Below the pieces are notes generated by a model, which worked only from the letters and a program-made list of their open reading frames with translations, searched no databases and had not been told where the DNA came from. The translations under genes were made by a program, and so were the position numbers. Below, one piece after another: positions 1 through 6,959 of a DNA stretch of 64,000 bases. The stretch is taken from positions 62,001-126,000 of the forward strand of contig UQWM01000002.1 in assembly GCA_900544795.1 (NCBI GenBank), in the 5' to 3' direction. This DNA comes from an uncultured Phascolarctobacterium sp. (GTDB taxonomy: Bacteria > Bacillota > Negativicutes > Acidaminococcales > Acidaminococcaceae). The first letter of the stretch is position 1. Each line of letters starts with the position of its first letter.

Positions 1-73
1 CATTATCGACAAGCTGCGTGCGGCAGGGTATAATTTTGTTACAGTCAGTGAATTACTGGCCAAAGGAGAATGA
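1..73 (+). CDS. Polysaccharide deacetylase family protein, C-terminal end only
   Basis: Only the last 23 codons lie in the window; the frame starting at base 2 reads to a TGA at 71-73. The tail (…LRAAGYNFVTVSELL…) is typical of the C terminus of NodB-type polysaccharide deacetylases, where a buried helix is followed by a Gly-Tyr-x-Phe-Val-Thr-Val-Ser-Glu-Leu strand. The stop sits 1 base ahead of the pth start, and the pth ribosome-binding site lies inside this tail, so the two genes are probably co-transcribed. Substrate is not knowable from so short a piece; the family assignment rests on the tail motif alone. Confidence 0.6.
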   Translation, partial: IIDKLRAAGYNFVTVSELLAKGE

Positions 74-74
74 G

Positions 75-692
75 ATGAAACTTATCGTAGGTTTGGGTAA
101 TATCGGTAAAGAATACGAAGCTACCCGTCATAATATCGGCTTTATGGTCATCGACGAGCTGGCGCGCCGCTGGGGCGTCACCAGCTGGAAAAACGACCGC
201 AACGCTATGTGCGGCGAGTATCGGGCGCCCGAAAAGGTGCTGATCTTAAAGCCAACTACATATATGAATCTAAGCGGTGTCGCCGTAGGCGCATACGCCA
301 ACTTTTTTAACGTCGACCCGGAAGACATCGCCGTTGTGCAGGACGACCTTGACCTGCCTATCGGGCAGGTGCGGGTGCGCCGTAAAGGCAGCGCCGGCGG
401 CCATAATGGCATCAAATCCCTGCAGGAGCATCTGGGAACAGGTGAGTTTCCCCGTTTCAAGATCGGTATCGGCCATCCGGCTCACAACAACAAAGCCGTG
501 GTCAAACATGTTTTGCAGCGCTTTGGTGCGGATGAGCAGGAGCTGGTAGCGGAAGCCGTGGGAAAAATGGCTGATGCTCTGGAGCTGTGGTTAAAAGGTG
601 ATATGGATGCTGTGATGCAAGAATATAACAAAAAGCCTCCTAAAGAAAAGGAAGAAAAACCAGCGGCGGCACCGGCAATAGAGGAAGCATAA
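75..692 (+). CDS. pth: Peptidyl-tRNA hydrolase
   Basis: Cytoplasmic enzyme that cleaves the ester bond of peptidyl-tRNA released by stalled ribosomes and recycles the tRNA. The 205-residue product has the family hallmarks: the N-terminal GLGNIGKEYEATRHNIGF block with the catalytic His, the PTTYMNLSG loop, the DDLDLP motif and the GGHNGIKS loop. The ATG at 75 is preceded by AAAGGAGAA, which favours it over a GTG 57 bases upstream. The last ~25 residues are Lys/Glu/Pro/Ala rich and extend past the usual end of the enzyme; they look like a disordered tail. Confidence 0.96.
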   Translation: MKLIVGLGNIGKEYEATRHNIGFMVIDELARRWGVTSWKNDRNAMCGEYRAPEKVLILKPTTYMNLSGVAVGAYANFFNVDPEDIAVVQDDLDLPIGQVRVRRKGSAGGHNGIKSLQEHLGTGEFPRFKIGIGHPAHNNKAVVKHVLQRFGADEQELVAEAVGKMADALELWLKGDMDAVMQEYNKKPPKEKEEKPAAAPAIEEA

Positions 693-700
693 CGATTAAA

Positions 701-736
701 CCTCAATATTTACTTACGTAAATATTGAGGTTTTTT
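701..736 (+). terminator. Rho-independent terminator after pth
   Basis: A perfect 13-bp stem (701-713 with 718-730) with loop TTAC is followed by six T residues. It ends the pth transcript. Confidence 0.88.
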
Positions 737-741
737 ATTGT

Positions 742-769
742 AAAAAAACCCGCACTTTGTGCGGGGTTT
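742..769 (-). terminator. Terminator for the reverse-strand OB-fold gene
   Basis: On the minus strand a GC-rich hairpin (arms about 746-755 and 759-769, one bulged base) is followed by seven T residues, the complement of the A run at 742-748. With the pth terminator it insulates the convergent genes. Confidence 0.75.
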
Positions 770-818
770 CTTAATTTGCTATCAGGTTTTAACTGTCCAG
801 TGTTATTAGGTCGAGTAT

Positions 819-1421
819 TTATTTCTTTTCGAAAGACTCCAGAATGAACTCCAGACGGTTGTTAGCGATAGTGGGGACGCCATAAATAATAACTTTAGCG
901 TTTTTCGAGATATATTTGCCATTCATTTTAACGACGATGTGTTCGCCTTTGTTGTCATAGAACATAGCATAGTCATCACCCAGGTTCTCGGTCAGACGGC
1001 CTTCCAGAGCAACTCTTTGATCCATGTATTTGTCAGCGTTAGTCAGGATTTTTTTGACGGTAATATGGTCAGCGTTTTTATTATTATTTTCGTTGTTGAT
1101 AGCTTCCTGGTTATACATCACTTTAGTTGCTTCCAAAGTCAGCACATTGTCGCGTGTCGAGATCACACCTTCCACAGTGAGGTCGTGGTTAGCGTTAACG
1201 ATACCCATCCCAGCCAGATTGACACGGATAAAATCGCCGTTGTAGTCTACCAAACGGTAAAAATCGCCGCCAAAATGTTCTGTGATCCGTCCCTGTACAG
1301 AAGTTGTTTTACCGATATAATCCCCGGTCAGGATTTTGGATACTGTTGTAGCATAACCTATCGTTGTAGTTGCTAACATCAGACCCACCATTGCCAAACA
1401 CAAAACTAGTTTTTTCATCAT
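819..1421 (-). CDS. Exported protein with two tandem OB-fold-like domains
   Basis: The 200-residue product begins with a clear signal peptide (MMKK, hydrophobic core, ATTIGYA-type cleavage region near residue 24). The mature part is an internal duplication: residues ~27-108 and ~118-200 both read roughly T-V-x-K-I-L-T…V-x-G-R-(I/L)-T-E…D-Y/F-x-x-x-D-x-x-G-(D/E)-x-I-x-V, the pattern of small periplasmic OB folds (YgiW/BOF-like). The two copies match visibly but are diverged. Start chosen at the first of two adjacent ATGs, 10 bases after AAAGGAG. Function is not recognised; members of such families bind small ligands or cations in the periplasm, but nothing here shows the ligand. Confidence 0.75.
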   Translation of the reverse strand: MMKKLVLCLAMVGLMLATTTIGYATTVSKILTGDYIGKTTSVQGRITEHFGGDFYRLVDYNGDFIRVNLAGMGIVNANHDLTVEGVISTRDNVLTLEATKVMYNQEAINNENNNKNADHITVKKILTNADKYMDQRVALEGRLTENLGDDYAMFYDNKGEHIVVKMNGKYISKNAKVIIYGVPTIANNRLEFILESFEKK

Positions 1422-1491
1422 TACACTTCATCTCCTTTAATTTTAATCAACATAATTATTTTTCTGCCGTAGTGGCAGTAAAAACCTAAGT

Positions 1492-1713
1492 TCATAATTT
1501 GGGTTTAGGGTTGGGGCGCTGCTTGAAGCAGTGATAGCTGCAATAATACTGGCGGCGGTGACCTGCCAAAGCTGTATAAACATGGTAGCTTTTAGTACAC
1601 GAAAATTCTTTGCCGCAGATAGGACATATTTGTAACAAGCATTTTGACGAGTTGTTTGTATGGGCAGCAGTATCGTTACTGGCTGCTTCAGCTCCGTTTA
1701 TCGTATCAGTTAT
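1492..1713 (-). pseudogene. Small zinc-ribbon-like protein, start codon lost (ATA)
   Basis: Reading the minus strand back from a TGA at 1494-1492 gives a 73-codon frame with four cysteines in two pairs: I-C-P-I-C-G-K-E-F near residue 33 and Y-Y-C-S-Y-H-C-F-K near residue 60. It is a clear homologue of the plus-strand gene at 5660-5869, sharing CPICG, EF-C, HVY, RRQYYCSY-CFK and an RP tail. A consensus AGGAGG (1727-1722) lies exactly 8 bases before codon ATA (1713-1711), where ATG would be expected; the frame has a TAG just upstream and no ATG, GTG or TTG at a useful distance. Either a G-to-A change killed the start codon or ATA (less likely ATT at 1719) is used. The four cysteines suggest a structural zinc site. 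Function unknown. Confidence 0.68.
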
Positions 1714-1735
1714 GGTAATTCCCTCCTAAAAGTTT

Positions 1736-4700
1736 TTGGAGATAAAATTTTGCTATTATCTGCCAAAGTTTTTCTGCAAACTTACTTATGGTGGTACAGG
1801 CGCTCAAGGTGCTGACGGTGCTGCTTTAGAAGAACACCAGGCTGCGAATGGGACTAAGGGTGTAGATGGAACTGACGCTACTCCGGCTGATAAACCGGCC
1901 AAACCTGCTGATGGTGCTGATGCTTCTTCGAATCCGGCTGCATCGGGAGGAGTTAACCCGGTTTATGACATTCCTGTTAATCCTACTGTACAAGTTGGCT
2001 GGTCTTCTACAGCAGGTGCTAATGGCAGCGCTGGTGGCGATGGAGTCAATGGTACTACAGGTCAAGCTGGCGGTAACGGTGTTGCTGGCACCGTTGGTAC
2101 TAACGGTGCGCAAGGAACTACAGGTCAAGCTGGCGGTAATGGCGGTATTGGCCAACAGGGCGGTAACGGTGGTGTTGGCGGCGATGGCGGCGATGGTGGC
2201 GTTGGTGGCGACGGCAGTAACGGTGGTAAAGGACAACAAGGTGGCCAGGGTGTCAGTAATGGTACGTCAGGTGGCTTTGATTGGAATGCAACAGTTGGCG
2301 GTAACGGCGGCGCCGGTGGTGCAGCTGGTAATGGAGGCACTGGTGGTGCTGGCGGTATCGGTGGCGATGGTGGCAATGGTGGAAACGGTGGTGTCGCTAC
2401 AGCCCAAGGCCTGGTCGGAACAGGCAATACTGATCTGAATATCACTATCGGTACTATTACTGTTACAGCTGTTGGTGGTGACGGTGCTAAAGCTGGTATT
2501 GGCGGAGCAGGTGGCACCGGCGGAGCAGGTGGAACAGGTGGACAGGGTGGTAATGGTGGCGATGGTGGTGCTGCCGGAACAGCTGGTGCTGGTGGACAAG
2601 GCGGTGTTGGTGGTACTGGTGGTGGTGCTGGTGCTGCTGGAACACAGGGTGGGATTCCCATCAATAATACTGCCATAACCGGTGCTGATGGAGCGGACGG
2701 TATTTCAGGCACTCAGGGTGCAATCGGCACTGCCGGATTGAATGGCGCCGGCGGTGATGCTGGTAAAGGCGGCTTTGGCGGTATTGGTGGTACTGCTGGT
2801 GCTGCTGGCACCAACGGTGCAGGCAGCAGTGCTTATGCAACTGCTGTAAACCTGGCTAATACCAACGGTATCTTACAAACTACTTCTATCACTGTCACGG
2901 CCACGGCAGGTAAAGGCGTGGGCAGCTTTAGCATAGCAGACGCTTATGTAGCTGCTGGCGGTATTGCTAATACTGACAATGCCGGGAAAGATGGTACTGC
3001 TGGTAAAACAAATGAAACAGGAACAGGTACTGGGATCGTAGATGATAAAGTAAGCCAGGATGGTATTTCTAATCCAACCTCTAACGGCGGTGCAGGCGGC
3101 ATTGGCATTACTCCTGCCAATGTTACTAATGTTGCCCAAAGCAGTAACGGCGCTGAGACGATCGCTAAAGGCCTTGTTACTACTGGCGGCAAATTAGGCG
3201 TAGTGTCTGGCGGAGCTTTGTCTATTAGCGTTAAGGCAGAAGAAGGTGCTACTACTAACACTGCTAATGCTGTTATAGCTACCGGTTCGGAAAATATATA
3301 TCAGGTAGCAGGTGGTTTGAGCGTTACTGCCGCCGCTGTTGGTGATAAAGACAAAACTGCTACTGTTAACGGTGTTGAGTATACTTATGACGCAAGTATT
3401 TCAAAAACTACTACCAGCGCTAGGGCATTTACAGTAAATGGTGGTTCGATGATCGTTGATGTTGATGGTAAATTGACTATCGCGGCAACTGCCGAGCAAG
3501 GTGAAACAAGGAATTTCGCCCAAGGTATGGCAGTTGATAATACGACTATAAAAGTACACACGACAGGCGCTATTGATATCAAGGCTACCGCTGGTGTTGC
3601 GGACAACAGTAACAACCAAGTAGCCCAGGGTATTGAAGGTAATCGGAATGATCTTTCGTTCGTTAGTGATGCAGGCGGCATTACAGTAACAGCTATTGGT
3701 GGTGACGGAACTGGTTTGAATAAAGAATATTCTGTCTGGACCTATGACAGCACTGTTACTTTTGACGCCAAAGAAGCAGCTATTACGTTGAATGGTGATG
3801 TAGAAGTTGTGGATGTTGGGGGAAACAGTGTCCTGAACTTGAAGTCTGATACTACAGTCAATAGTACTGTCGACATGGGTGGCAGCAGTGCAGGTACTCT
3901 GAATATCAAGGGCACTACCATGAACCTGACTGACAATCTGTCGAGCTTGACTGTTGCTGATAAAACTACTATGAAGGGCAGCACTGTTTACTTCTATGAT
4001 GATAATAATCAGGAAGATAAATATAAAGGTACTGATTATCGCACTATCAATACTAACGATCTGGATGCCAGTGAAACTAATGACTTCTTTATGCGCACCA
4101 ATGCCAACGGTGTTTATGACCAATCGGCAGGCAACGATAAAATCGTTTCTACTAATACGGCAACCGGTAGCGGTATTTATAACATTACCGTTTTTGACCA
4201 GGGCATGCGTAACGGCTACAACAATGAAGCAGGCGCTGCTACCAAAGGCCATTTACAAAACGATGTTATACTTATTCAAAATGCTGATACAGATGGTACC
4301 TATGAAATCAAAGAAATGCAGTACGACAATGGTGTCTGGGCTTATGAATATGAAGGTAAAGCAGAAGTTGTTGATGGTAACCTGAACCTGACCCAGATCA
4401 CGACTAAGGCTGCTACTCAGTCCTCTGCCCAAATGGCAGCGCAGTACGCTAACAAGATCGCTGCCGGTGCGGCAGTAACTCTGTTCAGCGCCGACGAAAC
4501 TTTGATGGAACGCCTGGGCGACATCCGCAATTCCGGCGATGATAACGACGGCGTGTGGGCTAAATACGTGGGCGGTAAGATCAAAGTCGACGGACTGAAA
4601 GGCGACAACGATTACCAGTATAACGGCTTCGCAGCAGGTTATGACCGTGAGATCGGTAACAACTGGCGCATCGGCTTGGCTGGACAGTATGCTAAAGGCG

Positions 4701-5338
4701 ATACTACCCTTGCTGGCGGCGACGGTGAGATCAAAACGGCAGCAGGAGCTTTGTATGGCACCTGGACCGGCGACAAAGGCCACCATGTAGACATCGTTGC
4801 TAAAGTAGGTAAAGTGGACAGCGAGACCAGCGCTTACGGCGGCACTATCGCCCAGAAACTGGAAGGTGATTTTGGCAGTAACGCCATGAGCTTTGCCGTT
4901 GAATATGGCTATCGCAAAGATCTGAAAAATGACTGGTTCATCGAGCCGATGGTTCGCGCCAGCTACGTACATCTGGGCGGCGACGATTATACCGTAACTA
5001 CCCGCGATGGCAGCATGAGCGTAACTAACGACAGTATGAACAGCATCATCCTGCGCGGCGGCTTCCTGCTGGGCAAACAGTTCAGCCAGGGCAGCAACGT
5101 GTATCTGAAAGCAGCTGTACTGCACGACTTTGACGGCGATATCAATACCCATGTAACCGCTGACGGCAGAAATGCCAGCTACAGCGACAGCATCGGCGGC
5201 ACCGCTATCGAATACGGTATCGGTATCAATCATAAGTTCAATAAGGATTCCAGCATGTATATGGATATTGAGCGTGTGAGCGGCGGCGATGTAACTAAAA
5301 ATTGGGGCGTCAACGTAGGCTTCCGTTACAGCTTCTGA
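1736..5338 (+). CDS. Gly-rich type V autotransporter, 5' end missing or rearranged
   Basis: Open frame of 1200 codons. Residues ~20-360 are Gly-rich G-G-x-G-G-x repeats with Asn, Asp, Ala and Thr; ~360-900 is a Thr/Ala/Asp-rich passenger with beta-helix-like strand spacing; ~930-1200 is an autotransporter beta-domain (alternating W/Y/G strands such as VWAKYVGG, GFAAGYDREI, EYGYRKDL) ending in Y-S-F, the terminal aromatic that BamA recognises. This part should insert into the outer membrane and display the passenger. Odd: the only start is TTG at 1736 with no ribosome-binding site, the first 15 residues (EIKFCYYLPKFFCK) are not a signal peptide, and the frame closes upstream at 1727. The region upstream belongs to a reverse gene. 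I infer 5' truncation or a rearrangement junction near 1785, so the gene may be silent as it stands. Confidence 0.8.
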   Translation: MEIKFCYYLPKFFCKLTYGGTGAQGADGAALEEHQAANGTKGVDGTDATPADKPAKPADGADASSNPAASGGVNPVYDIPVNPTVQVGWSSTAGANGSAGGDGVNGTTGQAGGNGVAGTVGTNGAQGTTGQAGGNGGIGQQGGNGGVGGDGGDGGVGGDGSNGGKGQQGGQGVSNGTSGGFDWNATVGGNGGAGGAAGNGGTGGAGGIGGDGGNGGNGGVATAQGLVGTGNTDLNITIGTITVTAVGGDGAKAGIGGAGGTGGAGGTGGQGGNGGDGGAAGTAGAGGQGGVGGTGGGAGAAGTQGGIPINNTAITGADGADGISGTQGAIGTAGLNGAGGDAGKGGFGGIGGTAGAAGTNGAGSSAYATAVNLANTNGILQTTSITVTATAGKGVGSFSIADAYVAAGGIANTDNAGKDGTAGKTNETGTGTGIVDDKVSQDGISNPTSNGGAGGIGITPANVTNVAQSSNGAETIAKGLVTTGGKLGVVSGGALSISVKAEEGATTNTANAVIATGSENIYQVAGGLSVTAAAVGDKDKTATVNGVEYTYDASISKTTTSARAFTVNGGSMIVDVDGKLTIAATAEQGETRNFAQGMAVDNTTIKVHTTGAIDIKATAGVADNSNNQVAQGIEGNRNDLSFVSDAGGITVTAIGGDGTGLNKEYSVWTYDSTVTFDAKEAAITLNGDVEVVDVGGNSVLNLKSDTTVNSTVDMGGSSAGTLNIKGTTMNLTDNLSSLTVADKTTMKGSTVYFYDDNNQEDKYKGTDYRTINTNDLDASETNDFFMRTNANGVYDQSAGNDKIVSTNTATGSGIYNITVFDQGMRNGYNNEAGAATKGHLQNDVILIQNADTDGTYEIKEMQYDNGVWAYEYEGKAEVVDGNLNLTQITTKAATQSSAQMAAQYANKIAAGAAVTLFSADETLMERLGDIRNSGDDNDGVWAKYVGGKIKVDGLKGDNDYQYNGFAAGYDREIGNNWRIGLAGQYAKGDTTLAGGDGEIKTAAGALYGTWTGDKGHHVDIVAKVGKVDSETSAYGGTIAQKLEGDFGSNAMSFAVEYGYRKDLKNDWFIEPMVRASYVHLGGDDYTVTTRDGSMSVTNDSMNSIILRGGFLLGKQFSQGSNVYLKAAVLHDFDGDINTHVTADGRNASYSDSIGGTAIEYGIGINHKFNKDSSMYMDIERVSGGDVTKNWGVNVGFRYSF
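2027..2840. repeat. Gly-rich low-complexity repeat tract in the autotransporter
   Basis: Degenerate GGT/GGC-rich codon repeats encode the G-G-x-G-G-x passenger. A 23-bp exact direct repeat occurs at 2054-2076 and 2117-2139, 63 bases (21 codons) apart and in frame, so recombination would change passenger length without shifting the frame. Confidence 0.85.
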
Positions 5339-5360
5339 TAAACAGCCTGTAAATAATTCA

Positions 5361-5388
5361 AGAGGCCCTGCTATGGCAGGGCCTCTTT
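5361..5388 (+). terminator. Terminator after the autotransporter
   Basis: Perfect 11-bp GC-rich stem (5361-5371 with 5376-5386), loop TATG, then a short T run. It separates the autotransporter from the XRE gene. Confidence 0.75.
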
Positions 5389-5411
5389 ATATGGTTGGAG
5401 GTCGAGTTGCT

Positions 5412-5633
5412 ATGCTTGATTATGAAAAAATGGGTCTGAATATTAAACTGCGCAGGATAGAGTGCGGCATTACACAGTACAGGCTGGCGATGATACTGGG
5501 AGTATCACAGGCACATTTATGCAATGTAGAGAATGGCAGGTTATCGCTGAGCCTGAAACTGTTAGTTGTGCTGCGCAAAATTTTAAAATGCACATTGGAT
5601 GATCTGGTGGTAGAAAAAAATCAGGAAAGCTAA
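5412..5633 (+). CDS. XRE-family helix-turn-helix regulator, small
   Basis: The 73-residue product is little more than one HTH_3 domain: L-x-I-K-L-R-R, then I-T-Q-Y-R-L-A-M-I-L-G-V-S-Q-A-H-L as the helix-turn-helix, the characteristic V-E-N-G-R and a hydrophobic C-terminal helix. ATG at 5412 lies 10 bases after GGAGG (5397-5401), which decides the start. It follows the autotransporter and precedes a zinc-ribbon-like gene by 26 bases, so it may control one or both; no operator was identified. No sensor domain is present. Confidence 0.85.
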   Translation: MLDYEKMGLNIKLRRIECGITQYRLAMILGVSQAHLCNVENGRLSLSLKLLVVLRKILKCTLDDLVVEKNQES

Positions 5634-5659
5634 AATGTATCGAAGAAAGGCCGTTGGTA

Positions 5660-5869
5660 GTGATGAAGGTGCAAGATAATGAGCAGCAAAAGATTTATAT
5701 CGATACCTCATTAGGCACGTTGATGGCGATCTGCCCAATCTGTGGCAGAGAATTTGGCTGTAATAAAAGGTTTCATGTTTATGCCGATATTGTAGGGAGC
5801 AGGCGCCAGTACTATTGCAGCTATCGCTGTTTTAAGGAAAGACCTGTAAAAATAAGGAAATGTAAATAA
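5660..5869 (+). CDS. Small four-cysteine zinc-ribbon-like protein
   Basis: A 69-residue protein with C-P-I-C-G near residue 30 and Y-Y-C-S-Y-R-C-F-K near residue 57, spaced like a treble-clef or zinc-ribbon site, and a basic tail (KIRKCK). It is a paralogue of the start-less gene at 1492-1713 in inverted orientation. Start is uncertain: GTG at 5660 is 9 bases after AAAGG; ATG at 5663 and TTG at 5654 are in the same frame. It follows the XRE gene closely, suggesting a two-gene unit. The function is not recognised; nucleic-acid or protein binding is only a guess from size and cysteines. Confidence 0.7.
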   Translation: MMKVQDNEQQKIYIDTSLGTLMAICPICGREFGCNKRFHVYADIVGSRRQYYCSYRCFKERPVKIRKCK

Positions 5870-5870
5870 G

Positions 5871-5910
5871 AGAGACCGAACAGATTTGATGTTTGATCTG
5901 TTCGGTCTCT
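5871..5910. terminator. Bidirectional terminator between convergent genes
   Basis: A perfect 15-bp stem (5871-5885 with 5896-5910) with a 10-base loop lies between the zinc-ribbon gene and the convergent thioesterase gene. T-rich sequence follows on the plus strand and, less strongly, on the minus strand. Confidence 0.75.
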
Positions 5911-5944
5911 TTAGTTACTGTATTTTTATTGTTTTATTCGGTGC

Positions 5945-6403
5945 CTATTTTTTATGCTTGTGGCGTTCATAACGCAGGCGTCCTTCTTCAAAGGCACGCT
6001 TTTCGTCTTCTGTTTCCAGGGTCAGCTCGGGCACTTTGGTGGGACGTCCTTTTTTATCAAGGGCGATCATGGTGAAAAAGGCGGTCAAAGCGCGCTTTTT
6101 ACCTTCGGTCTCCAAATCTTCTACTTCGACGACAACTACTATTTCCATAGAGCTGTTGCCAACATAGACTACCTGCGCCGTGCAGATGACCAGGTCGCCG
6201 ATAAAGATGGGCAAGTGGAATTCCACTTCGTCTACCCTGGCGGTTACCACGTTGGTCCGTGCGTAGCGGCGGGACGTGGCGTAAGCGGTGGAGTCCATCA
6301 GCTTGATTATTTCACCGCCGTGGATGTTGCCGGCGACGTTAGCCTGATGAGGCATCATGACTTCGCTGATGACGAGTCTGCTTTCGGAAGATGTTTTTTT
6401 CAC
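5945..6403 (-). CDS. Acyl-CoA thioesterase, hotdog fold (YciA/BFIT type)
   Basis: Hydrolyses acyl-CoA to free acid and CoA. The 152-residue protein is one hotdog domain: the P-H-Q-A-N-V-A-G-N-I-H-G-G-x-I-x-K-L-M-D active-site helix region with the conserved Asn and Asp, followed by the strands F-H-L-P-I-F-I-G-D-L-V and a C-terminal charged tail. GTG at 6403 is chosen because GCAGG lies 8 bases upstream; an ATG at 6433 has no ribosome-binding site. It is monocistronic, convergent with the gene to its left. Acyl-chain preference cannot be read from sequence. Confidence 0.88.
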   Translation of the reverse strand: MKKTSSESRLVISEVMMPHQANVAGNIHGGEIIKLMDSTAYATSRRYARTNVVTARVDEVEFHLPIFIGDLVICTAQVVYVGNSSMEIVVVVEVEDLETEGKKRALTAFFTMIALDKKGRPTKVPELTLETEDEKRAFEEGRLRYERHKHKK

Positions 6404-6587
6404 AGTTGTAACCTGCCTTTCTATTTTAAGCATGGAACCGGCTGTTACAAGCCGGAGCTTTTGTTGCGGACAGTTTGGAAAAGATCGCAGGGAAAGCGGC
6501 GGGCAGCTGTTTGGGCTGCTGCGATTATTATAACCTTTCAGCCGGAGGCGCGCAAGCAGTTAAAAGTAAAGTTTCTGAAAATAGTCC

Positions 6588-6616
6588 TTGCATAGCGATG
6601 TGGACTATGGTATACT
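6588..6616 (+). promoter_or_regulatory. Sigma-70 type promoter of rpmE
   Basis: TTGCAT (6588-6593), 17-bp spacer, TATACT (6611-6616). The expected start near 6623 leaves a leader of about 65 bases before rpmE. Confidence 0.8.
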
Positions 6617-6689
6617 TTATAAGCGTTAATATAAAGTTATGATGTATAGTCATATATTAGTTTAGATAGCAAAGTGAGGTGCAACCAGA

Positions 6690-6896
6690 ATGAAACAGAA
6701 CATCCATCCGAAGTTTGGTGAAGCTAAAGTAACCTGCGCATGCGGCAGTTCTTTTATGAGCGGCAGCGTTAATCCGGAATTGCGTGTTGACGTTTGCTCT
6801 AAATGTCATCCGTTCTTCACCGGCCAACAGCGTAATTTAGCTGCTCGTGGTCGTATTGAAAAATTCAACAAACGCTACAATGTAGAAGAAAAATAA
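6690..6896 (+). CDS. rpmE: 50S ribosomal protein L31
   Basis: Ribosomal protein of the large-subunit central protuberance. The 68-residue product starts MKQNIHP and keeps the zinc-binding cysteines (V-T-C-A-C-G and V-C-S-K-C-H-P-F-F-T-G), i.e. the C+ form that is stable with zinc; a zinc-independent paralogue would lack these. ATG is 10 bases after GAGG. It sits at the head of the rpmE-prfA-prmC segment in the same order as in Bacillus. Confidence 0.97.
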   Translation: MKQNIHPKFGEAKVTCACGSSFMSGSVNPELRVDVCSKCHPFFTGQQRNLAARGRIEKFNKRYNVEEK

Positions 6897-6903
6897 TCTC
6901 ACC

Positions 6904-6932
6904 CACAGCAGAGCGAAAGCTCTGCTGTGTTT
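6904..6932 (+). terminator. Hairpin between rpmE and the DUF1385 gene
   Basis: Perfect 11-bp stem (6904-6914 with 6919-6929) with a GAAA loop, but only three T residues follow. It is likely a partial terminator or RNA processing/stability element that lets some transcripts continue into the next gene. Confidence 0.6.
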
Positions 6933-6959
6933 ATATCCGAAACTTTTAGGGAGAATACT

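Noticed and set aside
1464..1478. Hairpin CTGCC-GTAGT-GGCAG between the two reverse-strand genes as a terminator
   Set aside because: Only 5 bp of GC stem, with A residues and not T residues after it on the minus strand; no use as an intrinsic terminator.
2125..2712. Pro-rich reverse-strand frame of 195 codons
   Set aside because: It is the complement of the GGN-rich repeat; GGN codons read as NCC (mostly proline or alanine) on the other strand. No ribosome-binding site and no domain.
4253..5233. Reverse-strand frame of 326 codons across the autotransporter barrel
   Set aside because: It shadows a clearly coding barrel domain, has no start signals and its translation has no recognisable features.
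1736..5338. Mycobacterial PE_PGRS-like protein because of G-G-x-G-G repeats
   Set aside because: The C terminus is an autotransporter barrel and the surrounding genes are Firmicute; the repeat similarity is only compositional.
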